Part shown: one piece after another, positions 23,947 through 35,118 of the stretch
Numbering within the stretch: the first letter of the stretch is position 1
Layout of the letters: every line of letters starts with the position of its first letter
NCBI GenBank assembly: GCA_947652605.1
Contig: OX393580.1
Coordinates: 20,294,159 to 20,358,158, forward strand
From: Elmis aenea
Lineage: Eukaryota > Arthropoda > Insecta > Coleoptera > Elmidae
Length of the DNA stretch: 64,000 nt
Reading direction: 5' to 3'
Notes under the pieces: model-generated
Told to the model about the DNA's origin: nothing
The model's database searches: none
The model's input: only the letters and a program-made list of their open reading frames with translations
Position numbers and translations under genes: made by a program

Positions 23947-24116
23947 CAGGTTGTCCCGACAAACGCAATGCTATTTTAGTGGTTCAATTTATTTTTAAAT
24001 GATGGCGCTGTTGATATTACATTTAAATAAAATTAGACATAGAGTTTAATGAGATATTTAACAATTAAAATCGAGAAACGGTAGACGTTCGCGCGTTATC
24101 TTTTTGTCGGGACCTG
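23947..24116. mobile_element. Short MITE (170 bp)
   Basis: CAGGTTGTCCCGACAAA at the left faces TTTTTGTCGGGACCTG at the right. No coding capacity; the target duplication is unclear. Confidence 0.75.
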
Positions 24117-25333
24117 TAGTATATTTTTCTGAGCTTTTGCGATTAAAAAAAAAACAGCTAGGGTTGTCGCTGTTTATAATTAAGTTCAGTTTTATTAAAA
24201 GTTAAATTTGTACTTGTTGTTTTTTGTCAATTCTCGTACGGATTTAGGTATTTTAAAATTGCTTTTTTGATCATTCTGTATTTGCTGGAATGTTTAATAT
24301 CTCGTATAGGTATATGATTGTAATATTATCACATTTTGGAATAAGTTTCGAGGTCAAATCTCGATACTTACCACAGCTTTTGAAACTTGTTCCGACAGAC
24401 TAAACTGCTTTGTGATATTTCAACTGTGAGCAAAGTTGTGTCTACCACGAAAATTAATTTTCGTTGGTAAAATTAAATTATAAAATTTCTTTTAATAAAC
24501 GATCTAATATGAAAGTCGCGAATTTTTAAAAGCTGCTTGTAGCCTTTGGGAATGTTTGATTGCGGATGTTTAGTAATTGACAATTGCTCAATTATTTAAC
24601 TGGCAGAAACATATAGCTTTATAGAAATCAGAGATAGGGCTGGACTGAAAACAAATTTAGTTAGGCTGATGAAATAAAAAAAAATTACAATTTAATTAAT
24701 TTACTATTTAAAACTTTCATTAAGTAACTTTAACATAATATTGGACCAATCCCGTTAATCTACTTTTCTCTAGTCCATGCATATTGAACCGCTCTCGTAG
24801 ATTTACGGTACTTAAGCTTTTACCTGAGGACCGCGTATTTACTATCTAACCTATCAGAGCAAGGTAGGTTTAATGTTAATCTACGGGACCGGTTCCAACC
24901 TATTTGTTCATTAAATTTACCGGTCCTTTGAATGCATTTCAAGAAATTGCTGACGGTCCGATATGTGTTAACAGTTTTCTGTAAGTAAACCTTCAAAAGA
25001 AAATTTCAAGACAATACAGTGAGTGGACAGTGTCAATACATCAAGTTATACAAACTCAAAGCTGTACCTACTCGTGTACATGATAATTTTAAATTGTAAA
25101 AATGTACAGGGTGTTTTATTTAAAAAAATCACATTTTCATATGTGCCGCTCAAAGAAACACCCTGTATATTTGAAAATAATTTTAGGTTACGTAGAAAAT
25201 AGGTTTGCACAATATTTGTATTAAATATTTTCTGTTATTTTCATTAATAAAAGAGCTATCGAAGAATCTCCGGGTCGTGGTGCACCCTGTATAACAAAAT
25301 TTTGATTTACAAACAAATTGTTAGACCTACATG
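24117..25333. other. AT-rich intron with one ACAGGGTG hairpin module
   Basis: The only structure recognised is TACAGGGTGTTTTATTT facing AAAGAAACACCCTGTATA at about 25107-25170. No coding motif was seen. Confidence 0.5.
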
Positions 25334-25645
25334 GCTGTATGGAATACAACTATGGGGGTGTGCAAAGATGACAAATGTACGTAAGATACAAACTGTCCAA
25401 AATAAGGTGAAATGCCTAACGCTCCTTGGTTTGTCAGAAATGCTGACCTTCATCGAGACTTGGGCATTTTAACCGTTGAACAAATCAATAGATTTGCAAA
25501 GAAATTTTTAGATAGGCTTAAATTACACGAATACGCAGAAGCTGTCCAGCTGCTAGACTACCAGAACCTATGTCGAAGACTGAAGAGAACCAAGACGTTC
25601 GAAATTGTCTAGTGGTTGTGTAAAAGCAGAGCATCGTGCAAGTGT

Positions 25646-26424
25646 CTTTTCTTTAAATGGAATCATTAGAAGTAAAATTAATTGAATCGTTGTGTAACTA
25701 CCCTGTGATTTACGACACCAGCCATTTACAACATATGAAAACGAAATTTAAACAGGTAATTTGGATAAAAATCACCAACCGTGTTAGTGTAAATTACACT
25801 CCCCTAAAAATTTTGAGCGAAGCAGCACCCTCAAATTTTTTTAATATTTAACAACTTTAAGATAGCAGCGGCAATTATTTTTGAAGTTAGATAATAGTTT
25901 CGCAAACGCTTTGCACAAGTAAAACTTTTAAAATATTACACAGGGCATTTGCTACGCTTTGTCAAATTCAATGGAAATAAAAAATGTGAATAATTTTTTT
26001 ACTACAATAGTTTAGTTTTTTTTTTATGTGTACTTTTGTACAGAATTAGATTGTACTTAGATAATTTAAAGTTAGTTTCTTACCTATATTTATTAATTTC
26101 CGGGCTATCGTGATTTATATGTTAATTGCAGGGGCAAATAGAATATTTCATAGTAGGGAGACAAAACTAGAGTATTTTTTGAACAATTAAAACACAACAA
26201 ATAAAAAATTTATCTATATTTCTATAAGAATATGCAAAAATATATAGATTACTGTGTTGAAAAAAATAACTTTCTAATGTTTAAATAATAATTAATTTGA
26301 CAATGCGTAAACTGCCGCGCAGAACTGCTGTCCAATGTACGCGGACAACTGTGCCACATTGTTTTCTGCCCTGCCTGGCCTGCTCTGCCCGTACTGCGCC
26401 ACGCAGTTCAATGTGCGCCTTAGC
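25646..26424 (+). mobile_element. Truncated Harbinger-like insertion
   Basis: Comparison with copy A places this insert between GTGCAAGTGT and TAGTGTATA of the LINE 3' UTR. Its right end, TTCAATGTGCGCC followed by TTA, and a GC-rich subterminal zone (26310-26420) with repeated GCGC motifs suggest a PIF/Harbinger terminus. The matching left terminus is absent. The MADF-type reading frame inside supports this class. Confidence 0.55.
25657..25851 (+). pseudogene. MADF-domain N-terminal fragment
   Basis: The ATG at 25657 opens a 64-codon frame starting MESLEVKLIESLCNYPVIYD, then KFKQVIWIKI. This matches the start of MADF DNA-binding domains (LIxxVxxxPxLYD, later W..I), which Harbinger transposons often encode as a second protein. 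The frame then loses similarity; the downstream half of the domain is missing or in another exon, so this is probably a relic. Confidence 0.6.
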
Positions 26425-26503
26425 TTAGTGTATATATTTCCTTAAGGATAACAAAAACAACTAAAAGACTTTGCTGGACTGATCTTAGCTAAGTAGCCTA
26501 GAT

Positions 26504-27349
26504 TACTTACTTCTTAGACCAGTTTTAGTGTCCAAACTTAACACAATAATTTAAAAACAAATAAAAATTTAGTAATTTGCTTTACTAATTTTCTGGAAAG
26601 AGAAAATGCTGACGAAACAACATCACTTTTGTGCAACCAGTACAAACAAACGAAAAAGGACAGTTCGCTTGACATCATTAGGATAATTAATTCAATATTT
26701 ATTATCATGTGGTTATTGATTGTCCAGCATGAGTTGTGGCCAGTCCATCCCTGTTTACAGACGCCCCCTCCCTTAGAAGCCGGTGCGTGCAAGTGTTTGC
26801 ATTATAATCCAGAAGTGAGTAATTTCACTTTGAAGTTTAAGCTTCCACCGGGTCTTTGCTTTTAGATATTAACTTATAACACTTAGTAGCTTAATTCTGC
26901 CATCGTGGCTAGTCATAATTAATGTAAGAGGCACATAAGCTTAACTTGTATTATCATTTTATCATAAACTGCAATTTAAGTTTTAATGTACCAGGAATCG
27001 TTAATAACATTTATCGTTTTAGATTTCGAACTGCAATGTATTACAGATTTTAATAATTGTGGTTAAGTTTGTGTGCACGTATTTTATTGTTATTAAAGAC
27101 GGATTTAAGGATCGTAAAATAGTTTGAAATTTTATTGCAGGATATTGGAAAATGTTGATAGAAACTTAGTTGCAATTAAAATAAGTTGGGTAATTTTAAG
27201 CGGTTTATGTAATGTCATTTGCTTGCAACAACGACACATTTATTTCTAGGTCTTTTAAGACAATATTTGGTAGGTATCAAAAATTAGATGCTACCAATAC
27301 ATTTTCGAACAATCGATGGTAAACAAATACTTATTTTTGTTATATTAAC
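26504..27349. other. Intron, nothing recognised
   Basis: Overlapping short frames on both strands at 26538-26865 have no family motif. No structured repeat was noted. Confidence 0.45.
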
Positions 27350-27800
27350 TACGATCTGTCGGTCACCTCAAAGGTATTTGAAAAACTGCTTCTTGCAAAG
27401 CTTACACTTACACCCATATGGAACGAAAATAAATTGATCCCAACACACCAATTTGGTTTCAGGCAGAAAAATTCTATTATACAGCAAGTGCATCAAGAAG
27501 TCAACAAAATATATGATGATTTTGAGAACAAGAGATATTGCTCTGCAGTATTTATCGATATTGGTCAGGACTTTGACAACGTGTGGCGTAAGGGCTTAAT
27601 GTATAAACTTAAATGTACACTTCCAAATAACTTCTACACGATTCTCAAAGATTATCTAGAAAATTAACAATTTAGAGTTAGGTTCGAAAATGGATATACA
27701 GATCTGCAGCCAATTCTGCAGGAGTTCCTTAAGGGCGCGTATTTGGTCCAATATAATATTTGTTATATACATTTTATTTACCAGCAGTTCGTAGTATAAC

Positions 27801-28548
27801 TGTTACGGTCAATTTCATTATTCAGGGCAGTTTTCATAATGCTTGGTCATTATAAATAATGACCGATGAAATCAGGCAATTTGATAATTTTGTATTTGTC
27901 CACGACAATCTAGGATAATTTATTACATTGCCCGGTCATTATAAATACTGCTATTATTTCTCTGATCACTTTAATTAACTGACAGCAATTTGGCAATGTG
28001 CATATGGTGTGATTCTCGCTGGCCAATCAGCAACCATTTTCGGTGGCTTGTCGCTTGTACCATCTTGCACTTTAACGAGTTCTAGATTGTTTTCAGTTCT
28101 TTGCTGCTTTAAAAAAAAACTTTGCCGACCTCTAACCTGAACCTCTATGTCCATAAAATAGTGTTTCGCAAACGCTGCACCTCATTTTATTTCGAACTAG
28201 TTTCGTTTTAGCGTTCCTCGTTATTCTGCTTTAAAAAAAATTTTTACCTTCCTCTAACCTGACTCTCTATGTCCATAAAATAGTGTTTTGAGCAATCGTT
28301 GCTCCTCATTTTATTTCGAACTAGTTATTTAAAAATTTGTTTTAATATAATATCGTCTTATTTTTGTATGTAGAGAATTATGAATACAATTTTTCTCAAA
28401 TTGCCCACTCGATTTCCAGCATTATTCATAATGCCCGGGCAATGTAATATTTTCTATATAATTTATCATTTTGTCATATCCCATTGGGCACTTTTGAAAT
28501 TGCCCGGGCATTATAAATAATGCCCAATTATTTACATTGACCGTAACA
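27801..28548. mobile_element. Unclassified DNA transposon in the LINE RT, TSD TAAC
   Basis: Perfect 13-bp inverted termini: TGTTACGGTCAAT and ATTGACCGTAACA. TAAC flanks both sides (27797-27800 and 28549-28552), and the interrupted RT codons give the empty site GTATAACCACT. The interior has palindromic GGGCATTATAAATAATGCCC motifs and two direct ~110-bp repeats (about 28105-28210 and 28225-28330, each with CTATGTCCATAAAATAGTG). A 4-bp duplication excludes hAT and PIF; the superfamily is open. Confidence 0.82.
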
Positions 28549-28725
28549 TAACCACTGCAACTTTCACCGATGACACAGCAATTTTTGCGTTAAGCAGGAA
28601 TCCAATTACAGCTTTGGAACTCTTGCAGGAAAATCTTTACTATATGCAAAAGCGGAAAATCAATATAAACCAAAAGAAGTCTGGACATATAACATTCTCC
28701 ACCCGAAAAGAACAATATCCGCCAG

Positions 28726-29617
28726 TAGGGGATTTCGACATTTCGATAAATCGAAATGTCGATATAAAAGTGGCAGGAAACTAAAAAAGATAGTAAAAAA
28801 CTGAAAAAAGAGACTGGTGACCAAAAAAAAAGCTTCTCGCCCTTATTTGGGTCTAGGAATATTCTTCGCCCACAATTCTTCCCCCATAATTCTTCGCCCA
28901 CCATTCTTCGCCTCCACAATTCTTCGCCCACAATTCTTCGCCTACGCAATTCTTCGCCGCCACAATTCTTCGTCGCGACAATTTTTCGCCGCATAAAAGC
29001 ATATCACAAATTTTATTTGTAAATGTGAATGTTTTTGTTTATATATTTATATATTTTGGTGATATAAAAGTAAAACAAATAATGAGCGATTGATTAAGTA
29101 ATAATATTCTTCTATAGATTTATTTTATCGTCCTGACAACTTTCACTTGCTTATAAAAAAAAAAAAAAGAATCAATCGCTGATTATTTGTTTTACTTTTA
29201 TATCACCAAAATATTTGTTAATTTAATTTTTATTCATACTATAATAACATAAACAAGATTAAAAATCACAACGTACGCTATTTATGTAGCAATTTTTAAA
29301 CATAATATTAAAAGAAGAAGTATCTATTAATATACAAGAAACAACTTTAAATGTAAAATAATCTGTAAAAATTACGTTATAAATAAAAAAGATCACATTT
29401 ACAAACAAAATTTGTAATATGCTTGTATGCGGCGAAAAATTGTGGCGGCAAAGAATTGTGGCGGCGAAGAATTGTGGTTGCGAAGAATTGTGTAGGCAAA
29501 GTATTGTGGGCGAAGAATTGTGGAGGCGAAGATTTGTGGGCGAAGAATTGTGGGCGAAGAATGTTCCGGACAAGATCCAAATTATATCGATATTTATCGA
29601 TATATCGCTCACCCCTA
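28726..29617. mobile_element. hAT foldback with inverted minisatellite arms
   Basis: The 892-bp element begins TAGGGGATTTCG and ends TCACCCCTA. An exact 8-bp duplication TCCGCCAG flanks it (28718-28725, 29618-29625), the hAT hallmark, and the interrupted RT gives the empty site. Each arm carries a minisatellite of a ~15-bp unit, CACAATTCTTCGCC, from about 28850 to 28995, and its complement GGCGAAGAATTGTG from about 29425 to 29565. Inner arms with TGATATAAAAGTAAAACAAA and its complement complete the foldback. The Arg/Cys-rich frames here (KNCGGEEL and similar) are products of the minisatellite. Confidence 0.9.
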
Positions 29618-30115
29618 TCCGCCAGTATCGTTAAACTGCCAATAAATTACACAAAGTGAAGATGTGAAATATCTTGGAATATACCGCGATAAAAGGCTAA
29701 CGTGGAGAAAACACATCTTCACTAAAAGGAAACAATAATTAGGTTTCACGCTAAGAAAATTTTACTGGATGGTTGGTACAAAATCAGAGCTCTCCTTAGA
29801 AAGCAAATTAATATTATATAAATCTATATTGAAAGCTATCTGAACATACGAAAATCAAAACAACTGTCAAGAGATATAAAGACAGCTCAAAACTACATCC
29901 AAATGTGTTGACGAAGGACCTAATGAAGCTATCGGGGGTGAGACGCAGATTAAAACGAAGAATACCGGCAGACTTAGTGTTAAGTGCTAAGTGCTCTATA
30001 GTGTCTAAAACAAAACATTGTCAATAATGACTATAAAAAAGGCATGTTTTAACGAATGTCTGTCCTGTTCTTTCGAAGGGCTCTATAAATAGATTGTAAT
30101 ATAAATGAGGTTAAA

Positions 30116-32394
30116 AAAAAATTAATTTTGTTGTGTATTTTTAAAACAGGATGACCTAAATTTTGATAACCGATTTCAAATCAGTTAATACTAAATTTTT
30201 GCCCCACTCTGTAGATATTGTAGTAAAAAGATTCGAAGAGTGAAAAAATATGGTGAAAAATCTTCTCTATCTTAATTAAAAATTCTTGTGTTTTCCTAGA
30301 AAACTGTATAATATTTTTCTAAATTAGTATCACGTAACAATTTTTAAATTCTACTGCGCAATAGGTGTTTGTAACAAAATTTATTTAACATGAAATATAC
30401 AAAGCTTATTCAATGGCATTTATTTTAATAATCAGATTTAATATAACATGTTCAGAAAGTAATTTTATTATTACATTTACAATAAAAATGCGGTTTTAAG
30501 GATTAAGATAAAAGGGATTGTATATTATCCTCTTGAACTTTCGTAAGCCTATTTGCTTGTTCAATAAAACCTTGCAAAACAATTTAAATTGGACATTGAA
30601 ACGCTGCTGGCATTTAAGATTTTAGATATTTGCCCACTTTTTTTTATGACAAAAACTTAAAGTTACTTATTAAAAAAAGAAAATTCGCGAATAAGTGGAA
30701 ATTTATGAGTATTTAAGGATTATTCTGTTTATTGTTCGTGTTAAATACATTCGTGTAAATGTGGTAAATGAAATGGCGAAAATTCTATTTCAGGATCTGG
30801 GCAAAAATATGCACTCTTTTTGTTTAACTTCCTACTTAGCACCAAAAAAAAAACACTGCTTATTTACTCGGTTTTTAAAATTCTCATTTGCTTCATAATT
30901 AATTAAACATCCTGTATATACTCGCTACATTCAAAAACATAAAAAATTACTTGAAAAAGTTCGATAATACTACAACCAACAAAATTGCCGTAGTCTTCCT
31001 CATGACAAATGGCTTTAAAACGTTTTTCAAATGTTACTAAAACATATTCAACGCACACACGAGCTTGTAATAAAGCTATCGCGCCTCATTTGTCACAAAA
31101 AAACAAACGCAAGCAAGCGTAAGGTACGAAAAAAAATTCCTGCGGGTTCATTCTCAGTAAATTACTTTGGCATTTAGCGCCACCCAGAGTGACTTATGTT
31201 TCTGCGTTCTGGGGTTTACACACTTCGACAAAAACGATCCTGATTTCTTGTTTTACTCGTAACGCGAAACTGACAACCATTTGTAGTTGGCGAATCTAAT
31301 TGTGGGAGTACATAATGTGCGAAAATAGGCCACGCACTCGTGATTATAATGTGCATATAAACTTCAAGCCACACTACCCGAATTATATTATTAATGGACT
31401 TTGTGGCATGATTTTATTCTAGTACGTCATCAAATATTTCATTAAATTTACAAAACTAATTTTATACTCTATCTATCATATATCACCGAGATAAATTTGC
31501 ACGTAACGCAACAGAATTATTTAGTTTAGAGTTGTTTTGCACTTACGCTTTTACCAGTTACTTTGTCTCAATTGCTATACATTGTAGAAACTTCATAAAC
31601 AATCTAGAGAAAATATTAATCATCGCTTTGTGAAGATAATTTGTATGCTAGCAGGGCGTCCTCAAAATAAAATGATTTAAAACATGTGCCTCAGTAAATC
31701 TGGGTACTTTTAAATAATGAAACACGAGGCAGACGGGTTTGATCCAAAATTCTTGGTAATAATTTTAGCAATAACTTGGGCTCAAGTACATTTAAATTGA
31801 AATATTGAGAACGCCACGTGCCCTGGTTACTAGGGTGTAATAAAGGAAAATTGATGTTATGAAAGGTCTAAATTATGTATCACTTATTGTTATTCAGAAT
31901 TATAAACGGTATTTTGATTACGACCCAAATTTCCAAGTGGTTCATTTTACTTTCAATTTTAAGTCTTTCAGGAAATACAATAAATATTAATGTTATTCTG
32001 TAAGACAAAATAATATATCAATGTTGCATATATTTAAAAAAGTTCTTGGTACCACCTCCTTTATCAAAATAGTTTTGTTATATAATTTAATAATTAAAGT
32101 AATTTGTTTCACAAACGTATGTTTGTAACTCAATAGTAAATTGATTACAGTAAATTTTGTAGGCGTCCAAAACTAATTTTAATTGAAATTAACGCTAATG
32201 TAGCATGTTTTTGAATTTTGAATTTAAAAAATGCAATTATGTCGAAATAATGACGATCTACCCTTAACAAAGTTTTGAATATGGTAATATGCACTAATTA
32301 AATTTCTTAACCCGTCTTGCAGAAACTTTTAAAAGGACAGGCGTTAAAAAGGAATAAATCTAAGCTATCAATTAATGGTTGCAATTGTTGTTTT
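30116..32394. other. AT-rich intron, nothing recognised
   Basis: No coding motif on either strand. The frame 30695-30898 has no family similarity that I can recognise. Confidence 0.5.
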
Positions 32395-32990
32395 AGTATA
32401 TACAGGGTATTAAAGAATTGCATCTACTTTGAATTTTTAAATAGAACACCCTGCTTATTTTATTATATATACAGTGTGAACAAAAGTAACGTATCATATT
32501 ATGACAACTTTACAAAAAAAAATAAGTTTTTATATAAAAGTTGTTTGTGGTAATTTTTACATAACCTTCAATCATTTTTAACTGTACACAGTGTTTTGTT
32601 TTTGCGCTCCGTTACGTCACTTTGTTTTTTTAAATGGAACACCCAGTAGATTTTATAATCTTTAGATGTATAACTGAATTCGTTTTCAAAAATACATAGG
32701 TTTTATGTATCTAAAATCAATCATTGTTAAGTTATTTAAATTTTTGTAACAATATTGACAGAAACAGGAGTCCAAGAAAATAATGATATTTTACAATTTG
32801 GCTATGTCAGACCGAATTCCTTTAAAACTTTGAAGGAGAATAGTGTCATAGTGATTATTGACTAGTTAAAATTTTAAAATAATACACAGGTTGTTCCTTA
32901 TGCTCGGTCCATTAAGCCAAACTTCAGACACGAATAAGTCAGTTTTTTTTAAATTGCAACACCCTGTACAGGGTTGTCCAAATTCGATGG
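32395..32990. repeat. ACAGTGTG repeat family, copy
   Basis: It contains ATACAGTGTGAACAAAAGTA, AAAAGTTGTTTGTGGTAATT, CTGTACACAGTGTTTTG, and later ATTGACAGAAACAGGAGTC and AATACACAGGTTGTTCCTTA. The same order is seen at 50258-50752 and, inverted, at 61077-61645. Confidence 0.75.
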
Positions 32991-33905
32991 GATTGCATGG
33001 GTATCTCGGTTAATATTTAAGATAGAGAAACGGTTAAATTACCAAAAATGTGCAGTTTTTCGAGACAAACACAAAACCGTTTTCAAAAATATTCTATCAT
33101 TTCCGGTTTTCGAGTTATTGAAGAAAAGGTGTTTTTTTTTGTCATATCAATAATGTGTCATATCTCCGTTATTGTAGTAAATATCGAAAATATTTATAAA
33201 GATTATTTTTAGATATTTTTATGTTTAAAATGATTATCCAAAAAAAAATAATTTTACTCTGGTCGTTAAAAAGTTATGACACAAAATTACATTTTTTTAA
33301 ATAGAACAGATAGTTGAGGTTTTTAAATTTGTTGTTGAGATAAACATCAAAAATTTTTGAACATGAGATAAACATCATATTACTATATTACTGCTAATTC
33401 CGACGATGTTGTTGTTATCTTATGTTCAAATATTTACAATGTTTATCTTAACAACAAATTAAAAAACCTTGGTAACTTGTACCAAATGAGTTTTATAAGG
33501 TTTTACACCTAATACACATAATAATTTGAAATTTTTGAAGTAGAATCATAATAAAAATACAAGTTGTTGGTACCGATAGATTCGCTAGAAGATGCTCCAT
33601 TTAAATAACCTCTAGTAGCACCATGGTTCCATTTAAAAAAATTGACTTTTTGTCAAAAAATCGATTCCGTAACCTTCAAAGCCGATTAAAGTAACCTAAA
33701 TGTCATTTAAAATTTACAAAAACGTTTTTCGGACAATTGTTGACATAATAAAAATCAATTTGTGCAGGTCACGGCACTCTCACAAATGTGTGCACTGCTC
33801 AAAAAGCCCGTTTTTTTGCACATATATGTCTAAATTTTCATTTATCTAAAATCAAAACTAAAGAAAAAAAAAGGGGGTGTACCACACTTCATTTACACCC
33901 GGTAT
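32955..33905. repeat. Foldback-family relative of the 21.8-kb element
   Basis: The start, ACAGGGTTGTCCAAATTCGA then GCATGGGTATCTCGG, is a diverged form of the terminus at 21771. An inner inverted pair lies at 33318-33372 and 33416-33472 (TTGTTGTTGAGATAAACAT against ATGTTTATCTTAACAACAA). The right boundary near 33905 is approximate. Confidence 0.45.
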
Positions 33906-34773
33906 AGTTATCTTGGCGGAATTAAATGTAGACTGTTGTATATTTAACTTGCTTATGCTAAAATACAGTTTCCTTGCGACATTCACTGACTAAATTATCT
34001 GCATGCTATATGCGCATTCCCTAGTCAACCTACCTACTTATTTAATTTGGTTTGGAGTATAATTTTGATGAAGTATTCTCGCAATATTAAACGTTTAACT
34101 AGGAAGTGAAAATGTTTTTTTTTGCTTTCGATAACTTCCTATCTCGCTGGAATTAATTTTCCTTCAATAGTTCGGTACTTAGTTTCGTTGGTAAGTTATG
34201 GATACCGACTGCACAAGGCTTAACTGCAGTAAGACTTTAAGATCTTGTCTTCGAAAGTGTTTTTTGTTTTGATTTATTTCTGAAAACATTAGTTTTGGAG
34301 GTTAATGATAAGTTACTTGGCATTGTTACCAGTGTTAAAATAATTGTTTTATTGGTATTTCATTGGCCTTCAAAACTTACTCCTCAAAATGTCTGAAAGT
34401 AATTAAATATAAAATGAAAACTACATATTTTAATAAAGTCATCTATTAGCGTTCTCTTGTACACAAATATTGAATTGATAGAAATAATTGAAATTATAAA
34501 AACGTTTATATCATGCTAATGATGTTGCATTTTTTCGTTTAGTGTATCGTTAATTTTAAAAAAGTGACCATTGAAACATCTGAATGCTGTCAATTGAGAA
34601 ACAAATGATGCACATTTTCTCCGGTTCCATATGTTTTTTGCTCTACCATTTATTTTTTGTTTATTACGTATTTTCCGAATCGTTTATATTGATGTTAAAG
34701 TAGGTGTCACCTTTTATAAGCATATGTGAGTTATAGACGAGACAAAATTTGACAGAAAGCAATTTGTACCTAC
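33906..34773. other. Intron 3' of the TM3 exon, nothing recognised
   Basis: AT-rich sequence directly after the donor at 34773 on the minus strand. No repeat or coding motif was noted. Confidence 0.5.
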
Positions 34774-34933
34774 CCTCAGCCGCTTAGGAGTAAGGATTTG
34801 TTTGCAGGTTATCGGATGTATTATTGCGAAATATCGTTCTGTACATATGACGACCAGGATAAAGATGCTGGCAGTATAGCTTAGGGAATTTATAAACTGG
34901 TACATCTTGCACAGGAAGTCTCCTAGGACCCAA
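34774..34933 (-). CDS. GPCR exon: TM3 and ERY motif
   Basis: This 160-bp exon follows a TTTTTTTGCAG acceptor and precedes a GTAGGT donor. Its first base completes the Asn codon begun in the previous exon. It encodes NWVLGDFLCKMYQF, with the Cys expected to pair with extracellular loop 2, then TM3 (INSLSYTASIFILVVICT), the ERY activation motif and YFAIIHPITC of the second intracellular loop, ending at KRLR. It ends in phase 0. The 27-kb intron before it holds most of the repeats in the window; a piggyBac terminal repeat begins only 185 bp upstream of the acceptor. The track-style reading frame from 34714 runs into the intron and is longer than the true exon. Confidence 0.94.
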
Positions 34934-35118
34934 CTGCAAAAAAAGATTAATGTTAGTTACATATGTTACAAGAAAATTGTTACAATAAATAATTTCGATT
35001 CAGTCGCACGTGTTGTTCATGAAATTGTGAGAAAAATCTTACGTTCAGGAACATTAATTCGCTTTTCTCTAAGAAAAACAACTGAATTGTATTAATGGTT
35101 TATCAAACTTAAACTTAG

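Larger units (their letters stand above)
25334..26503 (+). mobile_element. Jockey-type LINE, 5'-truncated copy B
   Basis: It encodes the same ORF2 end as copy A: GIQLWGCAKMTNVRKIQT, PWFVRNADLHRDLGIL, LLDYQNLCRRLKRTKTFEI. It has a short deletion where copy A has TATTACATG. Its 3' UTR (AAGCAGAGCATCGTGCAAGT, then CTTAAGGATAACAAAAACAA) is split by a Harbinger-like insertion at 25646-26424. Confidence 0.85.
27350..30115 (+). pseudogene. Jockey-like LINE reverse transcriptase, split by two DNA transposons
   Basis: The RT is read in three blocks. 27350-27800: VTSKVFEKLLLAKL, HQFGFRQKNS, VFIDIGQDFDNVW (the first catalytic motif, FxDxxxxFD) and a run ending at PAVRS with frame damage. 28549-28725: ITTATFTDDTAIFA (the FxDD motif), then a block ending with EQYPP. 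29618-30115: VKYLGIYRDKRLTWRKHIF, then LRKFYWM and LESKLILYKSI, followed by a degenerate 3' part and an A-run near 30107-30115. It is 5'-truncated and carries stops. The two insertions are described separately; removing them and one target duplication each rejoins the blocks. Confidence 0.88.

Noticed and set aside
28590..29659. Arg/Cys-rich frames such as KNCGGEELRRRRIVG
   Set aside because: These are translations of the 15-bp minisatellite in the hAT arms, in several frames on both strands.
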